Positions 44,739 to 55,365 of a stretch of 64,000 bases of DNA are shown here, piece after piece. Numbering within the stretch: the first letter of the stretch is position 1; each line of letters begins with the position of its first letter. Source of the stretch: Selaginella moellendorffii (Eukaryota; Streptophyta; Lycopodiopsida; Selaginellales; Selaginellaceae); the NCBI RefSeq assembly GCF_000143415.4, contig NW_003314367.1, positions 214,598 to 278,597 on the forward strand, written 5' to 3'. Made by a program: the position numbers and the translations under genes. The notes below the pieces were generated by a model. The model did not search any database. It had not been told where the DNA came from and saw nothing but the letters and a program-made list of their open reading frames with translations.

Positions 44739-45053
44739 CGGATTAGCTTGGCCCTGGGCTGCCTCAGCTCGCAGAGCATTTCGCAGCATCCTCAGTTCCT
44801 CCCTCAAGGCACCAAAATCCTGTATCACCTGCCTGAGGCTGGGAAGGTCCGCCTTGAGAACTCCACGGAGAGCCTGCAGATCCTCCTTGAGAGCTCCACG
44901 GAGAGCCTGTAGATCCTCCTTCGCTGCTCCCCTGGTTGAAGAAGCCATGGTAATGACGCTCTTGGGGAGGAGGTTGATGATGAGCATGGTTGCAACGCAA
45001 GTTGCCGCAATGACAACACAAGCACCCGCGACCGCCACAATCACAACATCCAT
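44739..45053 (-). CDS. Membrane-anchored 11-residue-repeat protein, first exon (copy 4)
   Basis: Near-identical to 10,429-10,743: MDVVIVAVAGACVVIAATCV, a hydrophobic helix, then two ALKEDLQALRG units and three derived units. Open from the ATG at 45,053 to the donor at 44,737-44,738. It stands upstream of BRWD copy 2 on the same strand and 61 bp from the end of the right inverted-repeat arm, mirroring the position of the 10-kb copy beside the left arm. Confidence 0.6.
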
Positions 45054-45113
45054 GGAAGCTGCGGAGACGACGAACCCTAGATTTTACATGGAGGGAAAAT
45101 TTGCTCACCCTAA

Positions 45114-46084
45114 CCTCGGGCAGCCCTTCTCCGAAATTTGCTGCAATCCGGGAGCAAGATCTGCGAGAGAGGTCCTGCCAGGATTTTCTGCGCTGCCTTG
45201 GTACAAGCTCGTATAGCTTGGACCTTTAAAGCCTCCCGCTCCCCTTCCAAGCGACGTGATCGATCTTCTGGCAGAAAAGCTCGGAGAACAGCGACAGAAG
45301 AGAAGCGCGAGGCCAATCCACGTCGGGAGAAGCGGTCCCCGATGGTTCCACTCGATTTGGAGGCGGCGGCGAGGCTGCCTGGCTGCCCTGATTTCGGCTT
45401 GGGCACCTCTGCAAGATCATCGCGCATGACATCCTCGTCGCCGTCAATCTGTACCTCCTGTGGAGGCCTCGCCCTGGAGAAGAGCTCTTCTTTGTTGTCG
45501 GCACTGCCGGCTCCAGCACTGGCTCTGGCCGTGGCGGCTTGCTCCTCCATTTCCATGGCTTCCACCGTCTTACCTTTCCTCGCGCGGTGGCGCGGCGCGA
45601 CGGCGTCTCCGGAGCTGGATTGGCGGCAGGAATCGATGCTGCTCTTGTGCCACGGGCGTGGATTCTTCCCAACGGCAGTGGGCCGGAGGCGCTGGATATC
45701 TTCCTCCGCGGGCGCATTCTCGGGAATCTTGATCTTGTCCTGGTGATTTCGCGAGGAGCTGTGGATCTTGGCGCCGGCGTGGTGACTCCGCGAGGTTTTG
45801 TGGCCAGAGTAGGAGCAGCGGATCGATCCAGGACCAGGACAGGATTTCGTCCTCTTGTTCCTGGCGGGGGATTGCTGGTGCCAGGGGTGATCGCCGTCGG
45901 CTTCCGGATCGAAGGGGAGCTCACGTGGCCTCGACGACAAGAGAAGGAGGGGGAGGAAGAGGAGAAGGATGGCACTCCATCTCCTCACTCGATCCTTGGC
46001 AGATCTCCAAGCCCTGTTGGAGCTCCACAGGAAAGCAGCCACATAAAACACGAAGGAGGAACAGCTGTGATACCTTGGATTCAC
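45114..46084 (-). pseudogene. LRR-type gene, right-arm copy (3' truncated)
   Basis: Minus-strand counterpart of 30,423-31,333. An upstream hydrophobic stretch (SAILLLFLPLLLLSS) precedes a basic, Ser/His-rich region. Then come the EMEEQAATARASAGAGSAD and DGDEDVMRDDLAEVPKP segments and a helix ending KAAQKILAGPLSQILLPDC. The LRR exons present in the left copy are missing, because homology ends exactly at the arm boundary. The protein family is not recognised from this part alone. Confidence 0.5.
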
Positions 46085-46439
46085 AGTGAGTTTCTTTCTT
46101 CTCTATTCCTTTATTTGGCCTCTCCAAGCCCTGCAAAGTGGAGAAAGCGTTGCGTGCGTGGAGCAAAAACTAAAACCCAGCAGTGGTCAACCCTCGACTT
46201 GAAAACGAGAACCTCTGGCTCAGCTTCGAGAGCAAGAGCTCCGATCCGATCACTGTTTTTCTTGGTGTTACGTATAATCGCCATTTTTCCAAAGAGGTCC
46301 TTTAATTCCTTTATTTGTTTGGCTCCAAGGGGAGTATCATGGGAGCTCTAGAAAGAATTACAAGCTTTCATACTTAAACCGACTCAAAGCTTTCCAGGTA
46401 TAAAAAGATCCTCCCAACTCGGGACAAAAGGTGTGCTCG

Positions 46440-46690
46440 TGAATGCTCGTAGTCACTGCGAAGTCTGTCAGCCGGCAAGTCAATGCTGAAGCTGTTGCCG
46501 CGAATCCTGTACACGTCCATAAACTCGAGAGTGAGCCGGCCCAACACTCCGAGAATGTACTCCAGTTAGGTGATCTCGCAGAACGCTCGGAGTTCTCACC
46601 CTTCCATCGTCGTCAAGCTAGTGTTGATGTCCCTGCGATCAGTTTCAATTCAAACATAATTCAAGGCAAGCTCGTTGGATCTCTTACCCC
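46440..46690 (-). pseudogene. BRWD gene scrap, right arm
   Basis: Inverted partner of 29,868-30,115, with the FMDVYRIRG-type segment and a premature junction. No flanking BRWD exons. Confidence 0.65.
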
Positions 46691-46754
46691 ACTTACCCAC
46701 CTTGCGCCTTGATCAAGTATTTTAAAATCCGCACAAAATCAAAATTTAACAAAT

Positions 46755-46860
46755 GCTTACATGATAGAGGGATGTGGAACACCATAATTTGGTTGTGGGT
46801 ATGTCCTCTTTCAGTGTGCCATGAAGTGCCTGGAGGTCCTGCTTGATTGCAGCATGAATT
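46755..46860 (-). pseudogene. Scrap of the 11-residue-repeat gene, right arm
   Basis: Contains the LQALHGTLKED-type sequence and the conserved donor context (caaatgcttac at about 46,750-46,760). Inverted partner of 29,725-29,830. Confidence 0.5.
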
Positions 46861-46994
46861 GCGGAAGTCATGACTGCAGTATATGTAAGATTATAAACTT
46901 AAATTTTAACAACAAACAAACTCAAATCTTTGTGATTGATGGATGAATGAAGAAAACGCTAACATAACCATTAGCATATAGCTATTACTCTCTA

Positions 46995-47062
46995 GTGTTT
47001 GTGTGAATGAATGAATGAATGATAGGATTGAATGAATGGATTGAACGAATGAATGAATGATA
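46995..47062. repeat. (GAAT)n low-complexity tract
   Basis: Interrupted gaatgaatgaatgaatg repeats. Shorter than average gene spacing and with no coding potential. Confidence 0.8.
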
Positions 47063-47173
47063 GCAAAACTTGTTAACAATAATAGGAGGCGCAGGAAGGA
47101 ATTCATTTGCGAATTATCCTTACCTGAAACTCTCTCCCTCCTCATCCTCCTGCCGCACCGAGCAAACTAAAAA

Positions 47174-47227
47174 GCGCTCTTAGTTCAGTCCGGTAGAACG
47201 CAGGTCTCCAAAACCTGATGTTGTAGG
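47174..47227 (+). tRNA. Plastid-type tRNA-Trp (CCA) fragment
   Basis: GCGCTCTTAGTTCAG, CGGTAGAACGCAGG, the anticodon loop TCTCCAAA and the variable/T-stem start are recognisable. The anticodon is CCA and the acceptor 5' strand is GCGCTCT, as in chloroplast trnW. The T-loop, the T-stem 3' strand and the acceptor 3' strand are missing after TTGTAGG, so 54 of about 74 nt remain. It cannot fold as a functional tRNA and is best read as a nuclear insertion of organellar origin. Confidence 0.75.
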
Positions 47228-47533
47228 ACTTTAAGCATGTTAGCTACGTAAAGATTACAAAATTTTAAATATTTTATTGTGGAAAGTCAATAAGATTCCA
47301 AAGTAGTATATTTAAGATTTTGTAATCCTAGTTTTAATGTCATTTGCCTGAAAATCTGAGAGGACTTAACTCATGTCGTCCGGGAAATAAGTTTGAAAAT
47401 TTCCCACTATAGTTCTCACTGAAATGTTCAAACCCTATTTCAAATCAAGATTCGTATGTGTTTGAGAGCAGCACGTAACAAGACGAGTTCGTTTCATCCA
47501 ACTTCTGCACTTGTTGAGCAATCTTTCGTTTGG
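47228..47533. other. Intergenic without recognised feature
   Basis: AT-rich; no gene, no counterpart in the left arm. Confidence 0.4.
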
Positions 47534-49427
47534 TTATTCCCATGAGTGAGTCCAAGCAACGGGACTAGGATGGAAGGGCAAGTTGTGAATCAAATCCTGA
47601 GCTTCAGCCAGCCTTCCTGCTCTTCCCAGATGATCGGCGATGCAGATGTAATGCTCAGCCATGGGATCAACACCATAGTCGTTTCTCAAGCTCACAACAT
47701 ACGTCCACCCGTCTTTCAGCTCCCCACAGTGACAACAAGACGAAAGCACCGCGATGAAGGTGATTCCATCCGGTTCAACTGCATCCAAACCCATCTCCTT
47801 GAAGAGATCCAGAGCTAGCAGGCCATGACCACTCTGTGCATATGCCGATATCATCGCACTCTAAGACACCGTGCGTCTTTCAGGCATCGCATCGAAGATC
47901 CGACGAGCCTCCTCCAAACTCCCGCACTTCCCATACATTGTCAGGATCGACGTCGAAACCGGCTCCAACGCGCTGAATCCGGCGGGGACGGCTTCGGGGT
48001 GGATCAGCTTCCCGACTCTGTGCAACAGTCGACTCTGAGCAACGAGACCGTTGCACAGGCGTCGAAGATCGTAACGAAGGTGATCTCGTTGGGTTGCAAG
48101 CCTTCAAGATCCATCTTTCGAAACAACGCGATGGCCTGCTGATTATGCCCGTTGTGCGAATATGCCGCAATCGTAACGTTCCAGGAAACCACATCTCTGC
48201 AAGGCATCTGATTCAAGACATCCACAGCTTGATCAACCAGTCCGTTCTGAGCATAGGCTGTGACCATTGAGTTCCAGGTCACGACATCCCTCTCAGGCAT
48301 CTTTTCAAACAACACCCTTGCCTCACGTAAATGACCGTTTTGCGCATACGCTCTAACGATCGTCGTCCACGATACGACATTCTTCTCCGGCATCGCATCA
48401 AACACCATCCTCGCAAGTCCCAAATCGCCCTCCGAAGCGTACGCAGCTACGATCGTGTTCCTTTGCTGAGGCATTCCGTCAAACAAAACCTTTGCTCGAG
48501 CGGTGTCGCCATTTTGAGCATACGCGGAGATCATCAGCGACCACGAAACCAGATCTCTCCTCGGCATCTCTTCGAACAATGTCTCGGCCTCGCGAAAACG
48601 CTTCGTGTGAGCGTAACCAGATATCATCACATTCCAAGAGACGACGTCTTTCTCGGGCATCAACTCGAAAACCTTCTTCGCTTCGTCTTAATGTCCGTAC
48701 TGACAATACGCAGCCAGCATGGCTGTCCAGACCAGAACATTCCTCTCAGGCATTCCTTCAAAAACCTTCCTCGAATCCTCGACTTTGCCGTTGCGAGCGT
48801 ACGCCGTGAGCATCGCGCTCCAGGAAACGACGCTTCGATACGGCATCAGATCGAAGAAATCTTATGATGAGTCTAAATCACCCATCTGCCAGTAGGCAGT
48901 GATCATCGTCGTCCAGGAAGCCACATCTTTATTACCCATGCTCTCGAACAAGCTTCTAGCATGCAGCAGACGACCATTCTGCGCAAACACTTCCATCATC
49001 ACGTTCCAGGCGACTATATCACGACCAGGCATCGAATCAAACAGATCCTCAGCCTCTTCAAGACCACCAGTTCTTCCGTAGGCTTCTAGCATTATCGTCC
49101 AGGAAACCACATTCTTGATCGGCATCTTACCGAACAAAATCCTCGCTTGCAGCAACTGACCATTCTCTGTATATGCACGGATCATGATGTTCCAAGTGAA
49201 CGCTATTTAACACTATCAAACACGTCGCGAGCATCAGGCAAACTCCCGCATTTCCCGTACATCTGAACGAGCAGATTGCAGAGGACTGTGTTGGACGCAT
49301 GGATCTCTCTGTGAAGTTGTTTCCCTCTGGCTAAGTCTCTGGTAAGAGCGCAGGATTTCAGCAGCGAGACGTACAGAGCTGGGCTGATGGTGGTGCTAGA
49401 AACGCACATCTCTGTCAACTGAATCAT
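47534..49427 (-). pseudogene. PLS-class PPR gene with E-like end, right-arm copy
   Basis: The ATG at 49,427 gives MIQLTEMCVSSTTISPALYV. A TAA after DSVK (49,203) and frame changes near 48,860 and 48,680 interrupt it. At least ten PPR units follow, for example EKDVVSWNVMISGYAHTKRF, RRDLVSWSLMISAYAQNGD, KNVVSWTTIVRAYAQNG and CRDVVSWNVTIAAYSHNGH. The C-terminal block reads EPDGITFIAVLSSCCHCGEL and YICIADHLGRAGRLAEAQDL, the L2/S2 region that precedes E motifs, and then PVAW and a stop. No DYW domain is present. It is longer than the left copy, but the two are broken at different places. Confidence 0.85.
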
Positions 49428-49460
49428 CGATCTTGTACAGCGCTAGCCTACAGCTTCTAT

Positions 49461-50134
49461 CTAAACTGGTTTTGCGACTTCCATATCAACAATCCGGCTT
49501 GTTTCGTCGGTGCTCGTTTTCTTCTTCGGTTTCTTCATGCCGCTCATGTAGACGGACAAGTAGGCAATGCTGAGCAGCAAAGTGACGAGTGTAAAAGCAG
49601 CACCCACAACACTCATGCCTTGCAGAACAGTGCTGCAACCAGATTCTTCAAACCTTTCCACTTGATAACTACTGAGGCTGGCCGCCGTGTTCAAGAAGAG
49701 CTCAGCGATCACCGGCCGTTACCACAAAAGTTGATCTTTTAAATAAATGATTTTTATTTTTTTTTGCTGAAAATACCAGGAAAGAGTGAGGAGGATAATT
49801 GCAGCAATCTTGCATCCGCGTCGATGAAGCGACGAAGACCAGCAAGTGCATTTTGTGGCGGCTGTGGCGGTGATTTGGCCGAGAAGCAAACACACAGCAG
49901 CTCCGATAGCTAAGCCGCTTGCTACCCCTCCTCTCTTGGGAGTGCATCAGATTCTGGTGTGATCAGATGAAATCTCGTCTTGAATGGTTTCCTACAGCCA
50001 GAAAACGTGAATTCAAGGGCGAAGTGAAGGCGGCTTACATGATAACTTGTGGACGAAGAACCGACTGAAAGGCCGAACGCGAGGAGATCCAACGCAAATG
50101 TAAATGCAGCAGCGGGATAAAGAGATAGCCTCAT
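49461..50134 (-). pseudogene. DUF1218 membrane protein gene, right-arm copy
   Basis: The ATG at 50,134 starts MRLSLYPAAAFTFALDLLAF. The middle exon keeps GQITATAATKCTC, with the CAA that is TAA in the left copy. At the last intron a short deletion removes the acceptor and the ISF codons (gtaacggcc joins gtgatcgctgag near 49,712). The last exon (EESGCSTVLQGMSVVGAAF, then a Lys-rich tail) is otherwise open to 49,461. Unless another acceptor is used, the last exon is lost from the message frame. Confidence 0.75.
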
Positions 50135-50490
50135 TGAAACTCTTGCAACTGGGAATGAATCAATTGAAGCAAAAGCAGAGTAATGTATATGTATTATTTA
50201 ACATACAATTAACAAAATGTTTGCAAAAAACATTAATTCTATGAAAATAGTCAACTCTATGTTTTGTTACATTCCACTGAGGAATGTTGTCACGAAGAGT
50301 GGCGGTCAAGCTATGTTGCTATCTTCCTCCTTGAGCGCAGTTTGCCGAGCGTATGGGGAATTCTAATCGGTACATAATATTCTTTTCCATACAAAGAATA
50401 TTTTTAAGTGTCAAGTTTAAGGATTTTATAAAAATATAATTATTATTTTGTATTTATATATTTATAATTATATTTATATATATATAACTA

Positions 50491-50513
50491 AATATAAACT
50501 ATAATATAAACAT
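50491..50513. other. Empty Helitron insertion site
   Basis: aatataaacta|taa|tataaacat. The two outer strings are the exact flanks of H2 (27,279 onward, reverse complement) and H1 (13,290 leftward, reverse complement). The middle taa is the TTA left between the elements at 19,874-19,876. Both breakpoints fall between A and T. Confidence 0.85.
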
Positions 50514-50897
50514 AACTCTTCTTGAAGACTTGTTTCCACCAGTCAGTCCCCATTACACAGTGACGTGAGCGAATTTGTCTCTCGTAAACTTTGAACTCTT
50601 CAACTATTTTCGCTGCTATCTGCTAACAAACAATAGTATACCATGGGAACTGGAAATGTTCTGGCTCGTCAAGGAGTGTAGCATGTGTTCAGGATGTCCT
50701 TGTTCTTTGCAACCTTGGAGTAGGGGGAACCGAAAATACACATGGCAACGATGCTTTCCTGAAAAAACGAACATTAAAAAGTACCAATTTCGAAAGGATG
50801 AGTTACCTTTCCAGGAGTCCTAGCACATCAGCGATTTGTGTTGGCCGCTACTTAACTCAACACAGAGTTTGTTTTACCTCTTAGAGCCTCTGCTCTC

Positions 50898-50987
50898 GAG
50901 TCCTGCCGTGTCAGTGAGTCCCGCCACATCAGCGTGTCCTGCCATATCAGCGAGTCCCACCACGTTAGCAAGTCCTGCCACATCAAC
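50898..50987. repeat. 18-bp minisatellite, right-arm copy
   Basis: Reverse complement of 12,909-12,998; five units, nearly identical. Confidence 0.75.
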
Positions 50988-51006
50988 GATTTGTGCTGGT
51001 CGCCAC

Positions 51007-52119
51007 TTAACTCAGAATAACCTTTCTAAAAATACGGTATCCCCAGGACCTTGCCGTGTGCGCGTAGTTTGTCTGCAGGAACTTCAGCTTGCAAGTTTCT
51101 GCAGTGTTATTCAAAGCCGGCAAATCATCCGATAGCACAAACACCACCATGTAGCCAGCTCTGTCTAGTATCCCGAAAGCAGTGTTCACCAAGTTCTTCA
51201 GTAAAGCATCCGAGAACTCCGTATACTGATCAACCACCCCGGCTCAGCAACGCATCTAGTAGGCGAATCGATGATGAGAAGATGAACAGCTCCCTGGACA
51301 CATTTCGGTAGAGACTTTGCACAAAAAAGTGAACAGTTCAGCTTTACCTGTGACTGACAATCCAATCCTCAAGCTCCTTCAGTCCTGGCGGAAAAGGTCT
51401 CCCAGCTTTGAAGTACTACTGGACTGCAAGGTTTCCTGAATCTGCATGAATGATTTCCCAACTCCCGTTTCCGTTCTCTGGCATCAGCATCCTCAACATA
51501 TCACCTTCTTCCGATCTGGAGACGGGGCTGAAGAAAAAGCCTGGCCCTTGCTGCCCTTGGTGGCCGATCTTGCTGACTTGATATCCATCTTCACCTGGAG
51601 CTTCCTCACAGCACTCTCGTTCTTCCACAATAGCTCTCACCGATAATCCTTGTGTATCTTGTAGCTGGCCATCTCCCATTCCGGACAGCCACCGGGAAGG
51701 AAATCCAGCCAGAAAGAACAGTACTACACTTCAAAATCGCTAATGTCACACATGAGCCTGCTCCACATGTTGCAACATCCATCTACTCTTCGGAGTGCAT
51801 CATTTTTCCATTTGAAAAACCATAAATAGATAAATATAAATAAAGAAACCAATTAAAGACTTGCCTGTCTTTTCGAACTCAAATAACTGAGAATGTAAAA
51901 TTGTCGCACTGAACTCCTTGTTCTCACGCATGCTCTGGTACATATCTAGCTCGTGCATCTTCATATACCAGGCCATAAACTCGTCAACGTAACTGCTTGC
52001 CTGTTCGACCTGCAAGTGCCATTCCCATTAGCTTTTTTCACAACTTTCTAAGGAGGTCTAAGACCTCCCAACCAAGAGTTCCTTTGCATTTGGTACTTCT
52101 TCACCCACCGAGGTCGCTC
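51007..52119 (-). CDS. Unrecognised multi-exon gene, copy 3 (fullest)
   Basis: Exons: ERPRWVKKYQMQRN (from 52,119), YVDEFMAWYMKMHELDMYQ and FSATILHSQ (52,015-51,880), then MGDGQLQDTQGLSVRAIVEE, GDMLRMLMPENGNGSWEIIH and FPPGLKELEDWIVSHR (51,679-51,360). The last exon, from about 51,312, has LLKNLVNTAFGILDRAGYM and TCKLKFLQTNYAHTARSWGY. This copy keeps the SVRAIVEERECCEEAPGED stretch lost at 12 kb and the AGRPF frame. A TAG after LAVQ is present in all copies; it may lie in an intron or mark a start of decay. Not recognised; a methyltransferase-like fold is only a weak suggestion. Confidence 0.5.
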
Positions 52120-52279
52120 CTATGAAGATAGATAACAATTAAGTAATATATCAACAAAGCAAAAGAGGACTTCATCCACCTCTATGCTAAGTCCCATTAC
52201 TCTTTCAATGGCAACAAATTTCATTTTGTCAATATTTAAACTCTTATTACACAAGTTCTAATAAACCAGATACCAGGCA

Positions 52280-53040
52280 CAATAGACTCAGCTTAATTCG
52301 CATTGCAAGGTTTCCTTTGTTCCTTTGGCACTAAGTGGTTAGTAGCGTCAGTGCTCTCCATTCTCAATAGGGTACTAAAACAACTGGTACTCCACCCACC
52401 ACGTTCGCCCATTATGTCAACCGACATTGCCAAAAGACATACCATCTTGTTTCTCCAAGTGAAATTACACTCTTTGATGAAAACCGCCTAATAGAGTTTC
52501 AGCTGCCTTCAGTGACTTGCATATTCACTAGCGTTCGGTTAGTTATTTCCCCCACAAGCCACTAATCCTAGATAATCAAAAAACTCGGACAACCAGATAT
52601 CCACATCTCTCACAGGGACAAGTTTTATCCAAACATGAGGTGGTTTCACTCCACCAAGCCTTTTGGTTATGCCTGCATTTCAACGCTTCCACAATTTAAT
52701 AACTTCAGTTCCAAATCTGAGCATTGTGGAGCTCATACACTAAAGGTTATCTGGTTCACCCAGAGCCTTTACGAGCCTACCAATAACCAAGAATTTCCAA
52801 AACCACATTACAGGTTTTCAAGCTCTTCAAACTCTCTCTATCGGTAAACTAGTTCTCCAGAGTTTCAGTTAGGTTCTCTAGTTAGCCAGGAAGAAAAACT
52901 CTTCCTACAGATTAGCATTCGTTTAGCTTACAACAACTTGTAGCCAGCAAGGAATCCCAACATGTTTTGAGTTGACATCCCATTTCGCAGTTCATCTGTT
53001 TGAAAATAAACTAAAGAAAATTAAAACAGTCAACTAGTCT
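52280..53040. repeat. Triplicated non-coding block, copy 3
   Basis: Same orientation and near-identical to 880-1,670. Ends at the G-box pair preceding ATPase copy 3. Confidence 0.6.
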
Positions 53041-53056
53041 CTCTGATACCAAATGT

Positions 53057-53084
53057 CACGTGGACTCATTTCTGGTACCACGTG
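53057..53084 (+). promoter_or_regulatory. Paired G-boxes before ATPase copy 3
   Basis: CACGTG at 53,057-53,062 and 53,079-53,084, with the same spacing as at 1,672-1,699. Confidence 0.45.
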
Positions 53085-53199
53085 TTGCGGCTGCCCTCTC
53101 AAGCAGCCTCGACTCGGAGCTTCTATTTTACCAACTTTCGAGCTCAGATTATTAACCGCGCGCGACTTTAGGTTTAACACATTTTAGAGGTTGGCGGCT

Positions 53200-54450
53200 A
53201 TGGCGGCTGAAGCGGTGAGGGAGCTGAAGAAATCGCTCAACGACGACGAGGGTTTCTTTGATAGGCACGAAGAGATGACTGATCTGCTCACACATATTGA
53301 GGGAGACCTCAACCGCATCGCTATAGTGATGGGCCCCAACGATTCAGGCAAGTCCGCTCTACTCAAGCAGCTCAGGAAGATGTGGGATGCCAGCCCTCTA
53401 CTGAAAGCCCAGTTGCCGCTCTTCTACGTCGACATGAGGGCTGCGAGTTCCCCGGAGGAGGCTGCTGCACAGATTGCAAGACAGATGCGAACTTGGGCTT
53501 CTTGGCTCAAAGATGTGGCAGCAGCCCTTCTGAAGACGATCGGAGGTGTTAGTGTCGATCTGAAGAAGCTGATGTTCAAGGGCGTAAACCTTGATGCATC
53601 AAGCTTTCTAGAGTTGTTAAAAGCGGAACCAGTGAAGGACTTGGGCTCTGTCATGAGTTGGTTTATGAGCCTGGCGGCTGAAAACCAGCATAGAAGGCCA
53701 ATTTTTGTCATCGATGAAGCTCACAGATTGAAGTGGTGGTCCAACCAGGATGTACGCACCCTCCTGGGATGTTTCACACCCATGACCAAAAAAGACCAAA
53801 CTGCTATGGTGATTATGTCCACCTCCGACGACTTTTTTCGGCAGTAGTTTCAAAGTCACACAGACATTAAGCAATGGAGGTCAATTGCTGTGGGGCACTT
53901 TGGTGAAAAGAACGCCAAGGCATTCTTGTCAAGCCTCGTCACCAAGCGCATAGCAACAGGTGCTACAGCTCCCGACTCATGGTCGGAGCAAAGGGTGTAT
54001 GAGATCTGTGGTGGCTGCCCTTTAACACTTGAGAACTGTGTGATCGATGTGTTTGAGCAGGGAAGCAGCATGGAGGTAGTTCTCGAAGACATGGTGGTGG
54101 CACAGCTGCCCAAGATTCTCCTGGGACTGGAGCATGGTCACGGCTGGGAAGAGGCTAAGTTCAGGGAGGTGATGAAGCTCATTGTGGCGCATGGTGCAGT
54201 TGGGCTGTTGAAGATTTGCCGCCGTATCTTCAAGTTGGACATCTCGGAGTGCCAGCGGCAGATCAAAGCGATGCTCTCCTTCAATGTGATACATGTTCGT
54301 TACATGCTGCCGGGACTGGTTTATGATGATCTTCGAGACTTTGACAGGGGGCCTGCCATGAACTGTGATTTCATCATGGCAAGGTCGCCTACCCACCATG
54401 TGGCTATGAAAATGTTTTGTGATGGTGCGTTTGACGAACCAGATGAATAG
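53200..54450 (+). pseudogene. P-loop ATPase, copy 3 (single nonsense mutation)
   Basis: Collinear with copy 1 from the ATG at 53,200. GPNDSGKSALL and IFVIDEAHRLKW (a DExH-like Walker B; copy 1 has DEVD) are intact. It has ten or so extra residues (AALLKT) that copy 1 lacks after KDVA. A TAG at 53,845-53,847 after DDFFRQ replaces TGG of copy 1. The frame continues open behind it (53,848-54,450) to the normal stop. This is a recent-looking single-base loss; the truncated product would keep the nucleotide-binding core. Confidence 0.85.
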
Positions 54451-54485
54451 AAACTTAGAAATGTGAATATCATATTAGTCCCTCA

Positions 54486-55365
54486 TCAAAGCAACAAAGA
54501 CAAACTTTTGCAAACGATTTCAACTTTTGCTAAGCTTCGTTTTCCATCCTGCAAGGATCCCCGTGAATGTGCAAACAGCACATGCCTTTCTGTCACAGCC
54601 TTGAGTTCCTTCTTGAAAGAATGCTTCGACTTGAAGAAGACGGAGGCGGGCATTTTGATCCGGACTTGTGTGACCAGCGCTTCCAGCACTCGTCTTCTGT
54701 CACCAAAGCTGAGCCTACCGAAACAAGTACCAGACCTGCTTTCTGATCTTCTCGAGCTGCACTCGTCGCCATCGCTGTTCTCCGCCATCAAACCCCACGA
54801 TGTGCTATCTGGACTGATTGGCAAACGCTGCTTCTGCTCGGTGATGTCCAGTAAGAGAACGTTGCAGTTGTTGCTAAATCTCCCGGGATAGCAGTAGTCG
54901 TCCCTGTCCCTTCCGTGGAGGAAAAACGATAGAGATCCGTCAGGAAGGCCGAAGATCTCAAACACCGGAGCCAGAGCAACCCGCAATCCATTCCTCGAGG
55001 GGTGGTATGATTCGGCAGCCCCCCACCGAAAGAAATCCCCAAGTGACATAGACTAAGTTCCCCAGCTCCGGATTCTGATGCACCCAAATACCCACCAGAT
55101 TCCTGACCCCGTTGATGAATCTGAACAGCGCCTTCTGCGACTGCAGCCCATTCCTCCAAGTGCTCAAGTCGATGTATTCCTCCGCTTCTTCTTCTCTAAC
55201 CAGCCTTTGGCACTGCGGGAACCAGACCTTATCAGAGCTGCAGACGTCTCGAAGCTTGCAAGAAGTGGCGCTGAGGTTGCAGAGATCTCTGTGACAGACG
55301 CGGCTGGATATCAACCCGAACACATCGTCCGGAAGATCAGTCAACAAGCCGTCGTGATCTTTCAT
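54486..55365 (-). pseudogene. F-box gene, copy 3
   Basis: The ATG at about 55,365 opens MKDHDGLLTDLPDDVFGLIS. The F-box (to about residue 45) and the central block INGVRNLVGIWVHQNPELG, then YVTWGFLSVGGCRI, are in one frame to about 54,990. The FGLPDGSLSFFLHGRDRDDY block and the C-terminus are in another frame. The best-preserved F-box half of the three copies; the central GIW-PELG-YVTWG motif is shared by a plant F-box family of unknown ligand. A frameshift or unseen small intron separates the halves. Confidence 0.7.

Larger units (their letters stand above)
45114..53163. repeat. Long inverted repeat, right arm
   Basis: Reverse-complement partner of 10,817-31,333. It lacks the 14-kb Helitron/Copia insertion, keeps more of the PPR gene, and contains a tRNA-Trp fragment at 47,174 not seen in the left arm. 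The outer 1.8 kb also matches 1-1,760 directly. Confidence 0.8.
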
